The notes beneath the pieces are model-generated. The model made no database searches and was not told the origin of the DNA. It saw only the letters and a program-made list of their open reading frames with translations. The position numbers and the translations under genes are program-made. From Scatomorpha sp964367935 (lineage in GTDB: Bacteria; Bacillota; Clostridia; Oscillospirales; Oscillospiraceae): a DNA stretch of 64,000 bases. The DNA is taken from the NCBI GenBank assembly GCA_964367935.1, contig CAYIYZ010000004.1, forward strand, positions 62,001-126,000, written 5' to 3'. Below, in pieces: positions 1 through 8,141 of this stretch (its first letter is position 1; every line of letters begins with the position of its first letter).

Positions 1-583
1 ACTTTGCACCTTCCGCTGTCTTCACTATATGCGTGCGCTCCACTATGCTCTTGAGCTTTGTACCCTCCGTCTCACACACGCCTCTTGCCACCTTGCCGTG
101 ATCTGTCAAGGTGTTTCCCAGCATATACCCTACCATGGAGTAGTCCTGCGAGTCCTCCGGCGTTTCACACAGCTTCTCATACATCTTCCTGTACGCCTCT
201 GGTCCATAGTAATCGTCGGCGTTTATCATTGCAAAATTGCCACCGACCGCCTCACGACAACACAAAACCGCATGCGCCGTACCCCAAGGCTTTACCCTGC
301 CCTCGGGCGGCGTGAAACCCTCAGGCAAGTACATATGACCCTCCTGATACACATAGCTCACATTCGCATGTTTTGCTACCTTACTGCCTATTATCTGCTC
401 CACATCCGCACGCATGGACTCACGTATCAAAAACACTATGTTCTTAAATCCTGCCCTAATAGCATCGTAGCAGGAAAAGTCTATTATTATCTCACCGTTT
501 TTGCCTATGGGGTCTATCTGCTTTGCGCCCCCATACCTACTGCCCATGCCTGCCGCTAATATTAACAGTGTCGGCTCTCTCAT
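1..583 (-). CDS. sugar nucleotidyltransferase family protein (partial, C-terminus outside window)
   Basis: N-terminal 194 residues of an NTP-transferase-fold protein; the reading frame stays open to the window edge, so the C-terminus is missing. The start (ATG, after an AGGAGG ribosome binding site) is followed by the nucleotide-binding signature LILAAGMGSRYGG and a downstream Lys-Gln, as in enzymes that join a sugar-1-phosphate to an NTP to give an NDP-sugar. NADDYYG near residue 120 matches the metal-binding Asp region of the fold. It is the last visible gene of a run that includes galE, so a role in nucleotide-sugar supply for surface glycans fits. The exact sugar and nucleotide cannot be read. 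A 151-base spacer with GC-rich hairpins separates it from galE. Confidence 0.82.
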   Translation of the reverse strand, partial: MREPTLLILAAGMGSRYGGAKQIDPIGKNGEIIIDFSCYDAIRAGFKNIVFLIRESMRADVEQIIGSKVAKHANVSYVYQEGHMYLPEGFTPPEGRVKPWGTAHAVLCCREAVGGNFAMINADDYYGPEAYRKMYEKLCETPEDSQDYSMVGYMLGNTLTDHGKVARGVCETEGTKLKSIVERTHIVKTAEGAK

Positions 584-602
584 CTCTTTCTCCTCCTTTA
601 TG

Positions 603-713
603 GTAGCGTAACCGCCTCGTAGGGGCGACCCTATGTGTTCGCCCGAAACCATTTTTCTATGGGAAAATGGTTTTTTATTTTTGGTATTTGTTTGGTCGGG
701 GCTTCGCCCCTGC
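603..713. repeat. GC-rich hairpin repeat between galE and the nucleotidyltransferase gene
   Basis: This short spacer holds GTAGGGGCGACCCTA-like inverted repeats, a hairpin with arms ACCATTTT and AAAATGGT followed by T-rich sequence, and the motif CGGGGCTTCGCCCC. The last motif recurs near 10.37, 22.03 and 45.62 kb, so this is a member of a dispersed palindromic family rather than unique spacer. The T-run lies on the plus side, opposite to the flanking minus-strand genes, so it is not a clear terminator for galE. Confidence 0.5.
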
Positions 714-734
714 AAAGTCGAGCGAGTGCTGTTT

Positions 735-1748
735 TTAGTAGCCGTCGGGGTTCTTGCTCTGGAAATTCCAGGCATCCCTGCACATATCGTCCAAGTCATA
801 CTCCGCTTTCCAGCCCATCTCCCTATACGCCAAACTGCTATCAGCATAGTACTCCGCAAGGTCGCCCTCACGCCTATCCGTTATCTTGTAAGGTATGGGC
901 TTACCGCAGGCACGCTCAAATGCCGCAACGACCTCTAGCACGGAATACCCCCTGCCGCAACCTAAATTATAGGTGTACACACCAGTCGCCTCCTCAAGCT
1001 TATTCAGAGCAGATAAATGCCCCCTTGCGAGGTCAACCACATGTATGTAGTCACGCACACCAGTGCCGTCAGGCGTATCATAGTCACCACCGAACACGCT
1101 GAGCTCAGGCAAGCGGCCCACCGCCACCTTCGCCACATAGGGCAAAAGATTGTTCGGTATGCCGTTCGGGTCCTCACCTATAACGCCCGAGGAGTGCGCT
1201 CCTATGGGATTAAAGTAGCGTAGTAGCGCTATACGCCACTCGCTTTTCTCCGAGGCATACACATCACGCATTATATCCTCTATCATACGCTTAGTCGAGC
1301 CATAAGGGTTCATGGACTCCTCTAACCTAAAGTCCTCACGCATAGGCAAGGTCTCAGGCTCACCGTACACCGTAGCACTCGAGGAAAATACCATGCGTCG
1401 CACATTATTTTCCATCATAGACATCATGAGATTTATAGATGAATATAAGTTATTCTCATAGTACTTAAGCGGCATCTTCGTGCTCTCCCCAACCGCCTTT
1501 AGTCCGGCAAAATGTATTACCGCATGTATATCGCCCTCGGCAAAGAGTGCATCGCACTGTTTCTTATCACGCAGATCGCAGAGCATGAAGTCAACCTTCG
1601 TCTTACACAGACTTCTTAGCCTTTCCAAGGCCTCGGGCTTAGAATTTGAGTAATTGTCTGCTATGAGCACGTCATACCCCGCTTCGCTCAACTCCACCAC
1701 CGTATGACTGCCTATATAGCCCGTACCGCCCGTTACAAGTATTCTCAT
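735..1748 (-). CDS. galE: UDP-glucose 4-epimerase
   Basis: Interconverts UDP-glucose and UDP-galactose in the cytoplasm using bound NAD; it serves the Leloir pathway and supplies galactosyl units for surface polymers. At 337 residues it has the family length. Visible marks are the Rossmann NAD motif GGTGYIGSH at residues 7-15, the catalytic Ser region FSSSATVYG and the catalytic pair YGSTK (Tyr-x-x-x-Lys) near residue 150. It starts 16 bases after the lipid kinase gene with a GAGGTG ribosome site, so the two are probably cotranscribed. Other short-chain sugar epimerases share the fold, but the close match to the GalE motif pattern makes this assignment safe. Confidence 0.93.
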   Translation of the reverse strand: MRILVTGGTGYIGSHTVVELSEAGYDVLIADNYSNSKPEALERLRSLCKTKVDFMLCDLRDKKQCDALFAEGDIHAVIHFAGLKAVGESTKMPLKYYENNLYSSINLMMSMMENNVRRMVFSSSATVYGEPETLPMREDFRLEESMNPYGSTKRMIEDIMRDVYASEKSEWRIALLRYFNPIGAHSSGVIGEDPNGIPNNLLPYVAKVAVGRLPELSVFGGDYDTPDGTGVRDYIHVVDLARGHLSALNKLEEATGVYTYNLGCGRGYSVLEVVAAFERACGKPIPYKITDRREGDLAEYYADSSLAYREMGWKAEYDLDDMCRDAWNFQSKNPDGY

Positions 1749-1764
1749 TTACCACACCTCTATC

Positions 1765-2664
1765 TCAATTTTTGGGCACCATTATTTTTATCGCCGCTTG
1801 TAAATTCTCTATTGATAGGCACTTATAATCGCCACCGCTCTCACCGTCTATAGCCAAGGGTGCCACATCCTCAAACTCAATTAACAACTTTGAGGTCTGA
1901 AATACCTCTATGAAATTGCCCGCCTCGCTCTGCGCTATCAACTCCATGGCTATGCGGTTATAGTCTAAAATATTTGAGGGACTGCGTACAAGATGTACCT
2001 CGAATTTGCCGTCATCAAGCTCCACCTTCTTAGGTGATATGCGCAATATACCGGCAACGGAAGTCGAATTCGTGATCGCTCCGAAGGAAAACTCGCCCCT
2101 CAATTCCCTGTCATCAGCCACTATATGTGCCTGTGCACGGGGTAGTCGAGACAGCCTCGACACGCCCTCAAGTATATACGCCATATGCCCTAAGTTGTTC
2201 TTGAGCACCTGCTTTGTCTCATAACTTACGTCCGCAAACGCACCGAAGGCACACACATAACTAAAAAACTTATTGTCGCCTAAACTGCCGACATCCCATG
2301 CCTTCGGCACACCCTCGGTTATGATACGTGCCGCCGCTACCGGATCATTTCTCGGTATATGCAGTGTACGTGCCACGTCATTTGTCGTACCCAGAGGGAA
2401 ATAACCCACTATAGGCTTCTTGCCGTCTATGCTCATAAGTCCGCTTATTACATCGCTCAAGCTACCGTCACCACCGGCGCAACACACGAGCTCGTACTTT
2501 CCGCCCTCAGTACGTGCTATCTCCTCACATTCTCCAGCCGCACTCGTGAAGTGTACCAGCGTGCGTATGCCGCCTTGACTGAGCACATGCAAGGCCTCGC
2601 CCAAGCCGTCCTTATACGCACCACGTCCTGCTGCCGGATTTACTATTAGCAACGCCTCTGTCAC
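1765..2664 (-). CDS. diacylglycerol/lipid kinase family protein
   Basis: Predicted ATP-dependent lipid kinase of the DagK/YegS/sphingosine-kinase fold, 299 residues. Motifs: NPAAGRG near the start, the GGDGS nucleotide-binding loop (GGDGSLSDVISGL) and GTTNDVARTL. Soluble DagK recycles diacylglycerol released by lipoteichoic-acid synthesis, which would fit the envelope-glycan neighbours, but the substrate is not proven. I use a GTG start because GGAGGTG stands just upstream of it and because the longer open frame would overlap the cysK coding end. It lies 23 bases downstream of cysK and 16 upstream of galE, consistent with one transcript. Confidence 0.85.
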   Translation of the reverse strand: MTEALLIVNPAAGRGAYKDGLGEALHVLSQGGIRTLVHFTSAAGECEEIARTEGGKYELVCCAGGDGSLSDVISGLMSIDGKKPIVGYFPLGTTNDVARTLHIPRNDPVAAARIITEGVPKAWDVGSLGDNKFFSYVCAFGAFADVSYETKQVLKNNLGHMAYILEGVSRLSRLPRAQAHIVADDRELRGEFSFGAITNSTSVAGILRISPKKVELDDGKFEVHLVRSPSNILDYNRIAMELIAQSEAGNFIEVFQTSKLLIEFEDVAPLAIDGESGGDYKCLSIENLQAAIKIMVPKN

Positions 2665-2687
2665 ACACTCACCTCCGTTTAGTGCAG

Positions 2688-3611
2688 TTATATCACACTC
2701 AAATAGCGTTCGCCCGTGTCCGCTAACAGGCAAACTATGGTTTTATTGTCATATTCCGCTCTTTTTCCAAGCTCACAGACCGCCGCAAGCACCGCACCCG
2801 AGCTTACACCGCACAGTATACCCTCCGTTCGTGCCAAAAGACGCATACACTCAAACGCCCTCTCATTGTCTATGCACAGCACCTCATCCACCACAGTAGC
2901 ATCGTAGTTTTTCGGCACGAAATTTGCACCTATGCCCTGTATGGCATGTGCGCCCGACACGCCTTTTGTCAGCATGGGCGAAGCCGAGGGCTCCACGGCT
3001 ATTACTTCTATATTAGCGTTTTTCTCTTTTAAATACCTGCCCGTACCGCTCAAGGCTCCGCCCGTTCCCACGCCGGCTACATACACATCAAGCTCACCTT
3101 GTGTGTCATCCCACAGCTCCGGTCCAGTACTCTCGTAATGTGCCTTAGGATTTGCGGCATTCTCGAACTGACCTACCATTATACTTCCCTTTGTAGCCGC
3201 ACAAATGCGCTCCGCTTCCTCTATAGCGCCCTTCATGCCCAAAGCGGCAGCTGTAAGCACTAAGTCAGCTCCATAGGCGGCTATGAGCTTTCTGCGCTCT
3301 TCACTCATGCTCTCCGGCATGACTATGCAAGCCTTGTATCCTTTCGCCGCCGCATAAGCCGCAACACCTATACCTGTATTACCGCTTGTCGGCTCTACTA
3401 TCAGTCCGCCCTGCGCCAAGCGACCCTCACGTTCAGCTTCACGCACCATCCACACTGACGCTCTGTCCTTTGTACTACCCGTGGGATTAAATCGCTCGAG
3501 CTTCGCCAGTATCCGTATATTCTCCACTCCCGACGCAGCCGCAAAACGGCCGAGTTCCATCAGTGGTGTATTGCCTACTAACTCATCGTATGACTTATAA
3601 ATCCGTCTCAT
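2688..3611 (-). CDS. cysK: cysteine synthase (O-acetylserine sulfhydrylase)
   Basis: PLP enzyme that makes L-cysteine from O-acetylserine and sulfide. The 307-residue protein shows the Schiff-base lysine in NPTGSTKDR near residue 45, the Asn/Ser/Gly loop EPTSGNTGIG, and the phosphate-binding glycine loop GVGTGGALSGTGR. The ATG start is chosen because AGGAGG lies five bases upstream of it; a longer frame exists upstream but would begin inside the promoter region. It has its own sigma-A-type promoter and appears to lead the run cysK, lipid kinase, galE, nucleotidyltransferase. Cystathionine beta-synthase-like paralogues share the fold, but there is no extra domain here. Confidence 0.92.
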   Translation of the reverse strand: MRRIYKSYDELVGNTPLMELGRFAAASGVENIRILAKLERFNPTGSTKDRASVWMVREAEREGRLAQGGLIVEPTSGNTGIGVAAYAAAKGYKACIVMPESMSEERRKLIAAYGADLVLTAAALGMKGAIEEAERICAATKGSIMVGQFENAANPKAHYESTGPELWDDTQGELDVYVAGVGTGGALSGTGRYLKEKNANIEVIAVEPSASPMLTKGVSGAHAIQGIGANFVPKNYDATVVDEVLCIDNERAFECMRLLARTEGILCGVSSGAVLAAVCELGKRAEYDNKTIVCLLADTGERYLSVI

Positions 3612-3655
3612 GTATTCCTCCTGCATAAAGTGCTTGTAAAATATGTCCGTTCTAT

Positions 3656-3684
3656 AGTATAATATCCAGACCGCCATATTTCAA
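3656..3684 (-). promoter_or_regulatory. sigma-A-type promoter of cysK
   Basis: On the minus strand TTGAAA and TATACT are separated by exactly 17 bases, about 45 bases upstream of the cysK start codon. Both hexamers are near consensus. No riboswitch-like leader fits in the short 5' untranslated region. Confidence 0.75.
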
Positions 3685-3763
3685 TAAGCTTTTGTAAATT
3701 ATGCATCATATTATCAGTTTCGACATATTTACGGGCGGTCTATTCTATTTTAGGGGTGTCGCT

Positions 3764-5158
3764 ATGAAACGACAGAGAATTTCACAAATTTACACTGAGC
3801 CGCAGAGCTATGCGGACAAGGAAATCACAGTGTGCGGATGGGTTCGCACAGCTCGTGACATGAAGAATTTTGGATTCATCGAGCTTAACGACGGCTCTTG
3901 CCACAAAAGTATTCAAGTCGTGTTCGAGCGTGACAGCTTATCGAATTATGATGAGATTGCATCTTTAAACGTCGGTGCGGCACTTATAGTTAAGGGTACG
4001 CTCGCACTCACGCCCGATGCTAAGCAAGCGTTTGAGCTCAAGGCTTCAAATATAGAGATAGAGGGTCTGTCTGCACCTGAATATCCCATGCAGAAGAAGA
4101 GGCACAGCCTTGAATATCTGCGCACGGTACAGCATCTAAGACCACGTACGAACCTATTCTCCGCCGTATTTCGTATCCGCAGTGTAGCTGCGGCTGCAAT
4201 ACATGAGTTTTTCCAGTCACAGGGCTTTGTTTACGTGCACTCACCTATCATTACAGGCTCTGACTGTGAGGGCGCCGGTGAGATGTTTACGGTAACTTGC
4301 CTTGATATGAAAAATCCGCCACTGACGCCTGAGGGCGACATTGATTATTCTAAGGACTTTTTCGGTAAGCAGACGAGCCTTACTGTTTCAGGGCAGCTAA
4401 ATGCGGAAAACTTTGCGACGGCTTTCGGTGATGTTTATACCTTCGGACCGACATTTAGAGCAGAGCGTTCGAACACCGCACGTCACGCCGCCGAGTTTTG
4501 GATGATAGAGCCGGAGATGGCGTTTGCGGATATCCACGACTATATGGATAATGCCGAGGCTATGATAAAGTACATCATCAAAGCTGTGCTTGAGCGTTGT
4601 CCGCAGGATATAGATTTTCTCGGCAATTTCGTAGACAAGGGTCTTGTTCAGCGTCTGACGAGTATAAAAGATTCGGACTTCGAGCGTATTAGTTACACTG
4701 AGGCAGTTGAGATTCTCAAGAAGAAAAATGATAAATTCGAGTTCAAGGTCGAATGGGGTTGTGATCTTCAGACCGAGCATGAGCGTTATTTGACCGAGGA
4801 AGTCTATAAGAAGCCCGTGTTCGTTACGGACTATCCCAAGGACATTAAAGCGTTTTATATGCGCTTAAACGATGACGGTCGCACTGTTGCGGCGGCTGAT
4901 TGTCTTGTACCGCTCATAGGTGAGATTATTGGCGGCAGTCAGCGTGAGGAGCGTCTTGAGGTTCTTGAGAGCCGCATGAGAGAGTGTGACTTAGAGCCGT
5001 CGGACTACGATTGGTACCTTGACCTGCGCCGTTACGGCACTTGCCGCCACGCAGGCTACGGTCTGGGTTTTGAGCGTCTTGTGATGTACCTCACCGGTGT
5101 ATCGAACATCAGGGATGTGTTACCGCACCCGAGAACCACGGGTAACGCCGATTATTAG
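3764..5158 (+). CDS. asnS: asparaginyl-tRNA synthetase
   Basis: Class IIb aminoacyl-tRNA synthetase that charges tRNA-Asn in the cytoplasm; 464 residues, the usual length. An N-terminal OB-fold anticodon-binding domain (VCGWVRTARDMKNFGFIELN) comes first, then the class II core with motif 2 around FRAERSNTARHAAEFWMIEP and motif 3 around GYGLGFERLVMYLTG. HPRTTGN at the C-terminus is typical of AsnRS rather than AspRS. I start at MKRQRISQ because residues before it are not family-like. No T-box leader is visible. The gene stands alone on the plus strand, divergent from cysK, and ends at a strong terminator. Confidence 0.95.
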   Translation: MKRQRISQIYTEPQSYADKEITVCGWVRTARDMKNFGFIELNDGSCHKSIQVVFERDSLSNYDEIASLNVGAALIVKGTLALTPDAKQAFELKASNIEIEGLSAPEYPMQKKRHSLEYLRTVQHLRPRTNLFSAVFRIRSVAAAAIHEFFQSQGFVYVHSPIITGSDCEGAGEMFTVTCLDMKNPPLTPEGDIDYSKDFFGKQTSLTVSGQLNAENFATAFGDVYTFGPTFRAERSNTARHAAEFWMIEPEMAFADIHDYMDNAEAMIKYIIKAVLERCPQDIDFLGNFVDKGLVQRLTSIKDSDFERISYTEAVEILKKKNDKFEFKVEWGCDLQTEHERYLTEEVYKKPVFVTDYPKDIKAFYMRLNDDGRTVAAADCLVPLIGEIIGGSQREERLEVLESRMRECDLEPSDYDWYLDLRRYGTCRHAGYGLGFERLVMYLTGVSNIRDVLPHPRTTGNADY

Positions 5159-5173
5159 AATATTATAAAATAA

Positions 5174-5200
5174 CCCCCGACGCATAGCGTCGGGGGTTTT
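5174..5200 (+). terminator. intrinsic terminator of asnS
   Basis: Perfect 10-bp GC-rich stem (CCCCCGACGC with GCGTCGGGGG, loop ATA) followed by TTTT, 15 bases after the asnS stop. The same 23-base hairpin occurs again at 5431-5453. Confidence 0.9.
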
Positions 5201-5204
5201 AGAC

Positions 5205-5430
5205 TGTCGAAAAACAGGTTTTTCGACAAAAGGGGGGTTCTCGGCTTGCGAGCCTCGATAAGAATCTGAGGCATGTACACGCCCCGCCTCAGATAAAATC
5301 TAACATTTTTCTAAAATCAGACCAGGTAGAGGTATGCGGAAGCCGCATACCTTGTCGCCGTGATTTTAGAAAAATCTTTGCTCGGCAAAGGACGAGAGTT
5401 TGTTGCCATGACTTTTTTGACAAACTGTAA
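5205..5430. other. hairpin-dense intergenic element between asnS and the glutamate-synthase-like gene
   Basis: No gene is seen here. The stretch is a chain of inverted repeats: an 11-bp perfect stem at 5205-5228 (TGTCGAAAAAC arm); GGCT/AGCC at 5243-5254; ATCTGAGGC/GCCTCAGAT at 5264-5294; a 14-bp perfect outer stem TTTTTCTAAAATCA (5306-5319) with its complement at 5361-5374 enclosing a 9-bp perfect hairpin at 5331-5351; TTTGC/GCAAA at 5377-5389; and GTTTGT/ACAAAC near 5400-5427. It may be a miniature mobile element, a structured RNA or stacked terminators. Confidence 0.55.
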
Positions 5431-5456
5431 CCCCCGACGCATAGCGTCGGGGGTTT
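5431..5456 (-). terminator. terminator of the glutamate-synthase-like gene (second copy of the asnS hairpin)
   Basis: Same CCCCCGACGC-ATA-GCGTCGGGGG palindrome as at 5174. It lies 11 bases past the stop codon of the minus-strand gene. On the minus strand the arm is followed by TTACAG rather than a clean T-run, so it may act mainly as a stabilising hairpin. Confidence 0.65.
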
Positions 5457-5466
5457 GTTCTGTCTT

Positions 5467-7059
5467 TTAGCCCTTTAGGATATCCAGTGCCGCTGCACGG
5501 TTCGCTTCCATCAGGTAGGGGATCTTCGTCACGTCCTCACACTCGCGTGTCAGGGACATGATATCATTTCTGGAGATGCTCTCTGTATTGAAGCAACGAG
5601 CACCAGCCATCATCTGCTGCAGACCGACTTTTATCTTATCCGCATAGCTGTAGATACCAACAGCGCCAAGCGGAATGTTCTTTATCTCATCCGAGCCAAC
5701 CAGCTTCTTTACATCCTCGTAGTTTACGAAGATCTCTTCAGCTGTGTGACCGAACTCGCTTACTGTCTTGGGTAGGTTGCCGTCCTTAATCCACTGGTCA
5801 ATGTTCTTACCGACCATACCGGGGATCATGAGTGCGCGTCCCATGCAAACAGCCTTAGCGAAAGGTGCGCCCAATGCAAGTGCCTTGAACACGCCGTCCT
5901 CACTCGAGAAACCGCCACCAAATGCAAAGTCGGGAACACGTTCGCCCTGTGCCTGCAGTATGGATGCAAACTCGTAAGCTGCACTATGCAGGTATATGGA
6001 GGGCATACCCCACTCTTCCATCATACGCCAGGGGCTCATGCCCGTGCCGCCCGGTGCGCCGTCTATGGTGATAAGATCAAGCTTCGCCTTAGAACCGAAC
6101 TTCAATGCCTGTGCAAGCTCCTTCAGACCATATGCGCCCGTCTTCAAGGTGATACGCTTGTAGCCGAGCTTACGTAGACGCTCTACCTCTGCCATGAAGC
6201 TCTCCTCCGTCACGAAGCCCAAACGACTGTGACGCTCAAACTCTTCCAAAGCGCCTGCCTTGAAAGCTGCCTGGTTAACAGGATCCGAGGGATCAGGTGT
6301 TACTATATAACCCCTGCGCTGTAGCTCAAGTGCCCTATCGAGATCTCTAACCTTTATCTCGCCGCCTATGCACTTTGCGCCCTGTCCCCACTTTAGCTCT
6401 ATTGTCTCTATCTTATGCTTATCGATGATATACTCAGCAACGCCCAAACGTGTGTCCTCAACGTTTATCTGTATGAGCATCTCACCGTAGCCCCTGTGAT
6501 ACTTCTTATAAGCATTTATACGCCTATCCATATCGGGTGCCAAGGTCACCTGACCGTCCTTATTTCTCTCCAACAGAGGATCTATACCACATACGTTCTC
6601 ACCGCAAACGATGGTTACGCCGGATATAGCCGCACCGACTGCAAAATGCTCCCAGTTCTTACGTGCTATCTCAGTCGAGCCCAATGCACCGGTATAGATG
6701 GGAACTGCCATCTTCACCTTAGAATCCCAACCGTAAGATACCTCAGTATTAACGGCAGGGAAACGTGCCGTGTCAGGTGAAGCAATTACGCCCTCAGGCA
6801 AGCCCTTAGCGCCGTTTGCATAGCCCTGAATATTCAAATGCGAGTAGTCCACGGGATAGTTCTTATCCGCACCGGACGTTACATCACCGAAAGGACCCGG
6901 ATATATTAGTTCTCTGCCACGAAATGTTGCTTTGAACACCTCGCAGTTACCACGACATCCGTCCACGCATCTAGAACACAAGCCACTGCAGGGCACTATG
7001 CTCTTAGAGCGATTAAATGTACGTGTTGCATCATTTCCATTAGGTACGCCTAAATTCAT
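5467..7059 (-). CDS. FMN-binding glutamate synthase family protein (GltB central-domain type)
   Basis: 530 residues corresponding to the FMN/iron-sulfur synthase domain of glutamate synthase without the glutaminase domain. The N-terminus carries five cysteines at 24, 28, 31, 35 and 39 (CSGLCSRCVDGCRGNC), suited to an iron-sulfur cluster. The C-terminal half holds the TIM-barrel signatures KTGAYGL, TIDGAPGGTGMSP and FGGGFSSEDGVFKA, with GRALMIPGMVGK near residue 420. Stand-alone proteins of this kind occur in archaea and clostridia; some make glutamate and others belong to methylamine-glutamate pathways. No gltD or glutaminase gene lies nearby, so the in vivo electron and ammonia donors are unknown. 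It is monocistronic between two terminators. Confidence 0.8.
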   Translation of the reverse strand: MNLGVPNGNDATRTFNRSKSIVPCSGLCSRCVDGCRGNCEVFKATFRGRELIYPGPFGDVTSGADKNYPVDYSHLNIQGYANGAKGLPEGVIASPDTARFPAVNTEVSYGWDSKVKMAVPIYTGALGSTEIARKNWEHFAVGAAISGVTIVCGENVCGIDPLLERNKDGQVTLAPDMDRRINAYKKYHRGYGEMLIQINVEDTRLGVAEYIIDKHKIETIELKWGQGAKCIGGEIKVRDLDRALELQRRGYIVTPDPSDPVNQAAFKAGALEEFERHSRLGFVTEESFMAEVERLRKLGYKRITLKTGAYGLKELAQALKFGSKAKLDLITIDGAPGGTGMSPWRMMEEWGMPSIYLHSAAYEFASILQAQGERVPDFAFGGGFSSEDGVFKALALGAPFAKAVCMGRALMIPGMVGKNIDQWIKDGNLPKTVSEFGHTAEEIFVNYEDVKKLVGSDEIKNIPLGAVGIYSYADKIKVGLQQMMAGARCFNTESISRNDIMSLTRECEDVTKIPYLMEANRAAALDILKG

Positions 7060-7174
7060 ATTTACACACTCCCATTCTTAGAATTTTACTATAATATGTT
7101 AGCAGTTTTATTAAACTCTGTAAAGAGTAATTAACGATTTTTCTCATTTAACCCGCTAAAATAGTGTATTACAC

Positions 7175-7213
7175 AAAAAAGCGGTTAATAACTCACGTTA
7201 ATTACCGCTTTTT
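7175..7213 (-). terminator. terminator of the nusA-ribF operon
   Basis: Near-perfect inverted repeat AAAAAGCGGT...ACCGCTTTTT, placed about 25 bases past the ribF stop on the minus strand; it has A and T runs at both ends, so it could work in both directions. It closes the long nusA-infB operon. Confidence 0.8.
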
Positions 7214-7237
7214 GACATAAGTTTTCAGTCTTGTCCG

Positions 7238-8140
7238 TCACCCATGCACATTAAAGTACTTGCGGACACACTCCGCATCTTTCAATATTTGTTCTCTCAA
7301 CTCCTGAACGCCTTCAAACTTGCGCTCTGACCGTAAAAATGTATAAAATTCCAATCGTACCCTCTGTTCATATATCATAGCACTGAAGTCTAGTATAAAA
7401 CTCTCTACACTCACAGCGCTGCTGCCTGACACTGTGGGACGCACCCCAACATTCGTGACCGCCATACGCTCCGTGCCATCGGGTAAATACGCGCGTGTAG
7501 CATACACACCATGTCTCGGCACTATCACACCAGCTTCAAACTTCATATTTATAGTAGGTGTCCCTAACTTAGAACCCAACTGCAATCCATATCCGACCGT
7601 ATCCGTCAGGCTGAAGGGATGCCCAAGAAGTACATTCGCCCTATCCATCTCACCGTCTATCAAGAGACCCCTTATCAAAGTCGAACTTACGGGTGTCTCA
7701 CCCTCTTTGACCACCGGAATAATATCGCAGCCCAAACCACGTTCTGAGCAGTACTCCGCTATTCGCTCAGCCGTACCCTGACCGCCTGCTCCGCATTTGA
7801 AATCGTGCCCGATAACGAAATGCGACACGCCCAATTCGTCAACGACCGAATCTAAAAACTCACGCCAAGGCATGTCACGAATCCTACTCACAAAATTTAT
7901 AAATATCACATTCTCTATACCATAGAGGCGCCTTATCAGCTCCTCCCTGTCAGAACGTGAACAGATAAGAGGTACCTCAGCACCACTTATCACGCTCAAA
8001 GGATGCACGCTAAATGTTATGACTGACGGAAGTGCTTCAAGTGACTCTGCAAGCTCCGCCGTCCGCTTTAAAAGCTGTCCATGCCCTCTATGTACTCCAT
8101 CGAAAAAACCCATTGCCGCTACTCTATTTGTGACCGACAT
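7238..8140 (-). CDS. ribF: bifunctional riboflavin kinase / FAD synthetase
   Basis: Converts riboflavin to FMN and FMN to FAD. 300 residues. The N-terminal nucleotidyltransferase domain shows GFFDGVHRGH (HxGH-type motif) and FVIGHDFKCG; SSTLIRGLL sits near residue 160. The C-terminal riboflavin kinase domain has GTPTINM and GVYATRAY (the Pro-Thr metal/nucleotide site). I use the ATG that lies two bases after the truB stop, with GAGGT six bases upstream, instead of a TTG four codons earlier that would leave no spacing. Last gene of the nusA-infB operon; no FMN riboswitch precedes it. Confidence 0.93.
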   Translation of the reverse strand: MSVTNRVAAMGFFDGVHRGHGQLLKRTAELAESLEALPSVITFSVHPLSVISGAEVPLICSRSDREELIRRLYGIENVIFINFVSRIRDMPWREFLDSVVDELGVSHFVIGHDFKCGAGGQGTAERIAEYCSERGLGCDIIPVVKEGETPVSSTLIRGLLIDGEMDRANVLLGHPFSLTDTVGYGLQLGSKLGTPTINMKFEAGVIVPRHGVYATRAYLPDGTERMAVTNVGVRPTVSGSSAVSVESFILDFSAMIYEQRVRLEFYTFLRSERKFEGVQELREQILKDAECVRKYFNVHG

Positions 8141-8141
8141 A

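Noticed and set aside
29..559. 176-codon plus-strand open frame at the left edge
   Set aside because: Opposite strand encodes an excellent nucleotidyltransferase that is merely cut by the window edge.
3685..3763. T-box leader before asnS
   Set aside because: The stretch is under 80 bases, with no specifier hairpin, T-box sequence or terminator.
5205..5228. Two opposed TGTCGAAAAA sequences as Spo0A operator
   Set aside because: They are the arms of a perfect hairpin between convergent genes, with no promoter beside them; a structural role is more likely.
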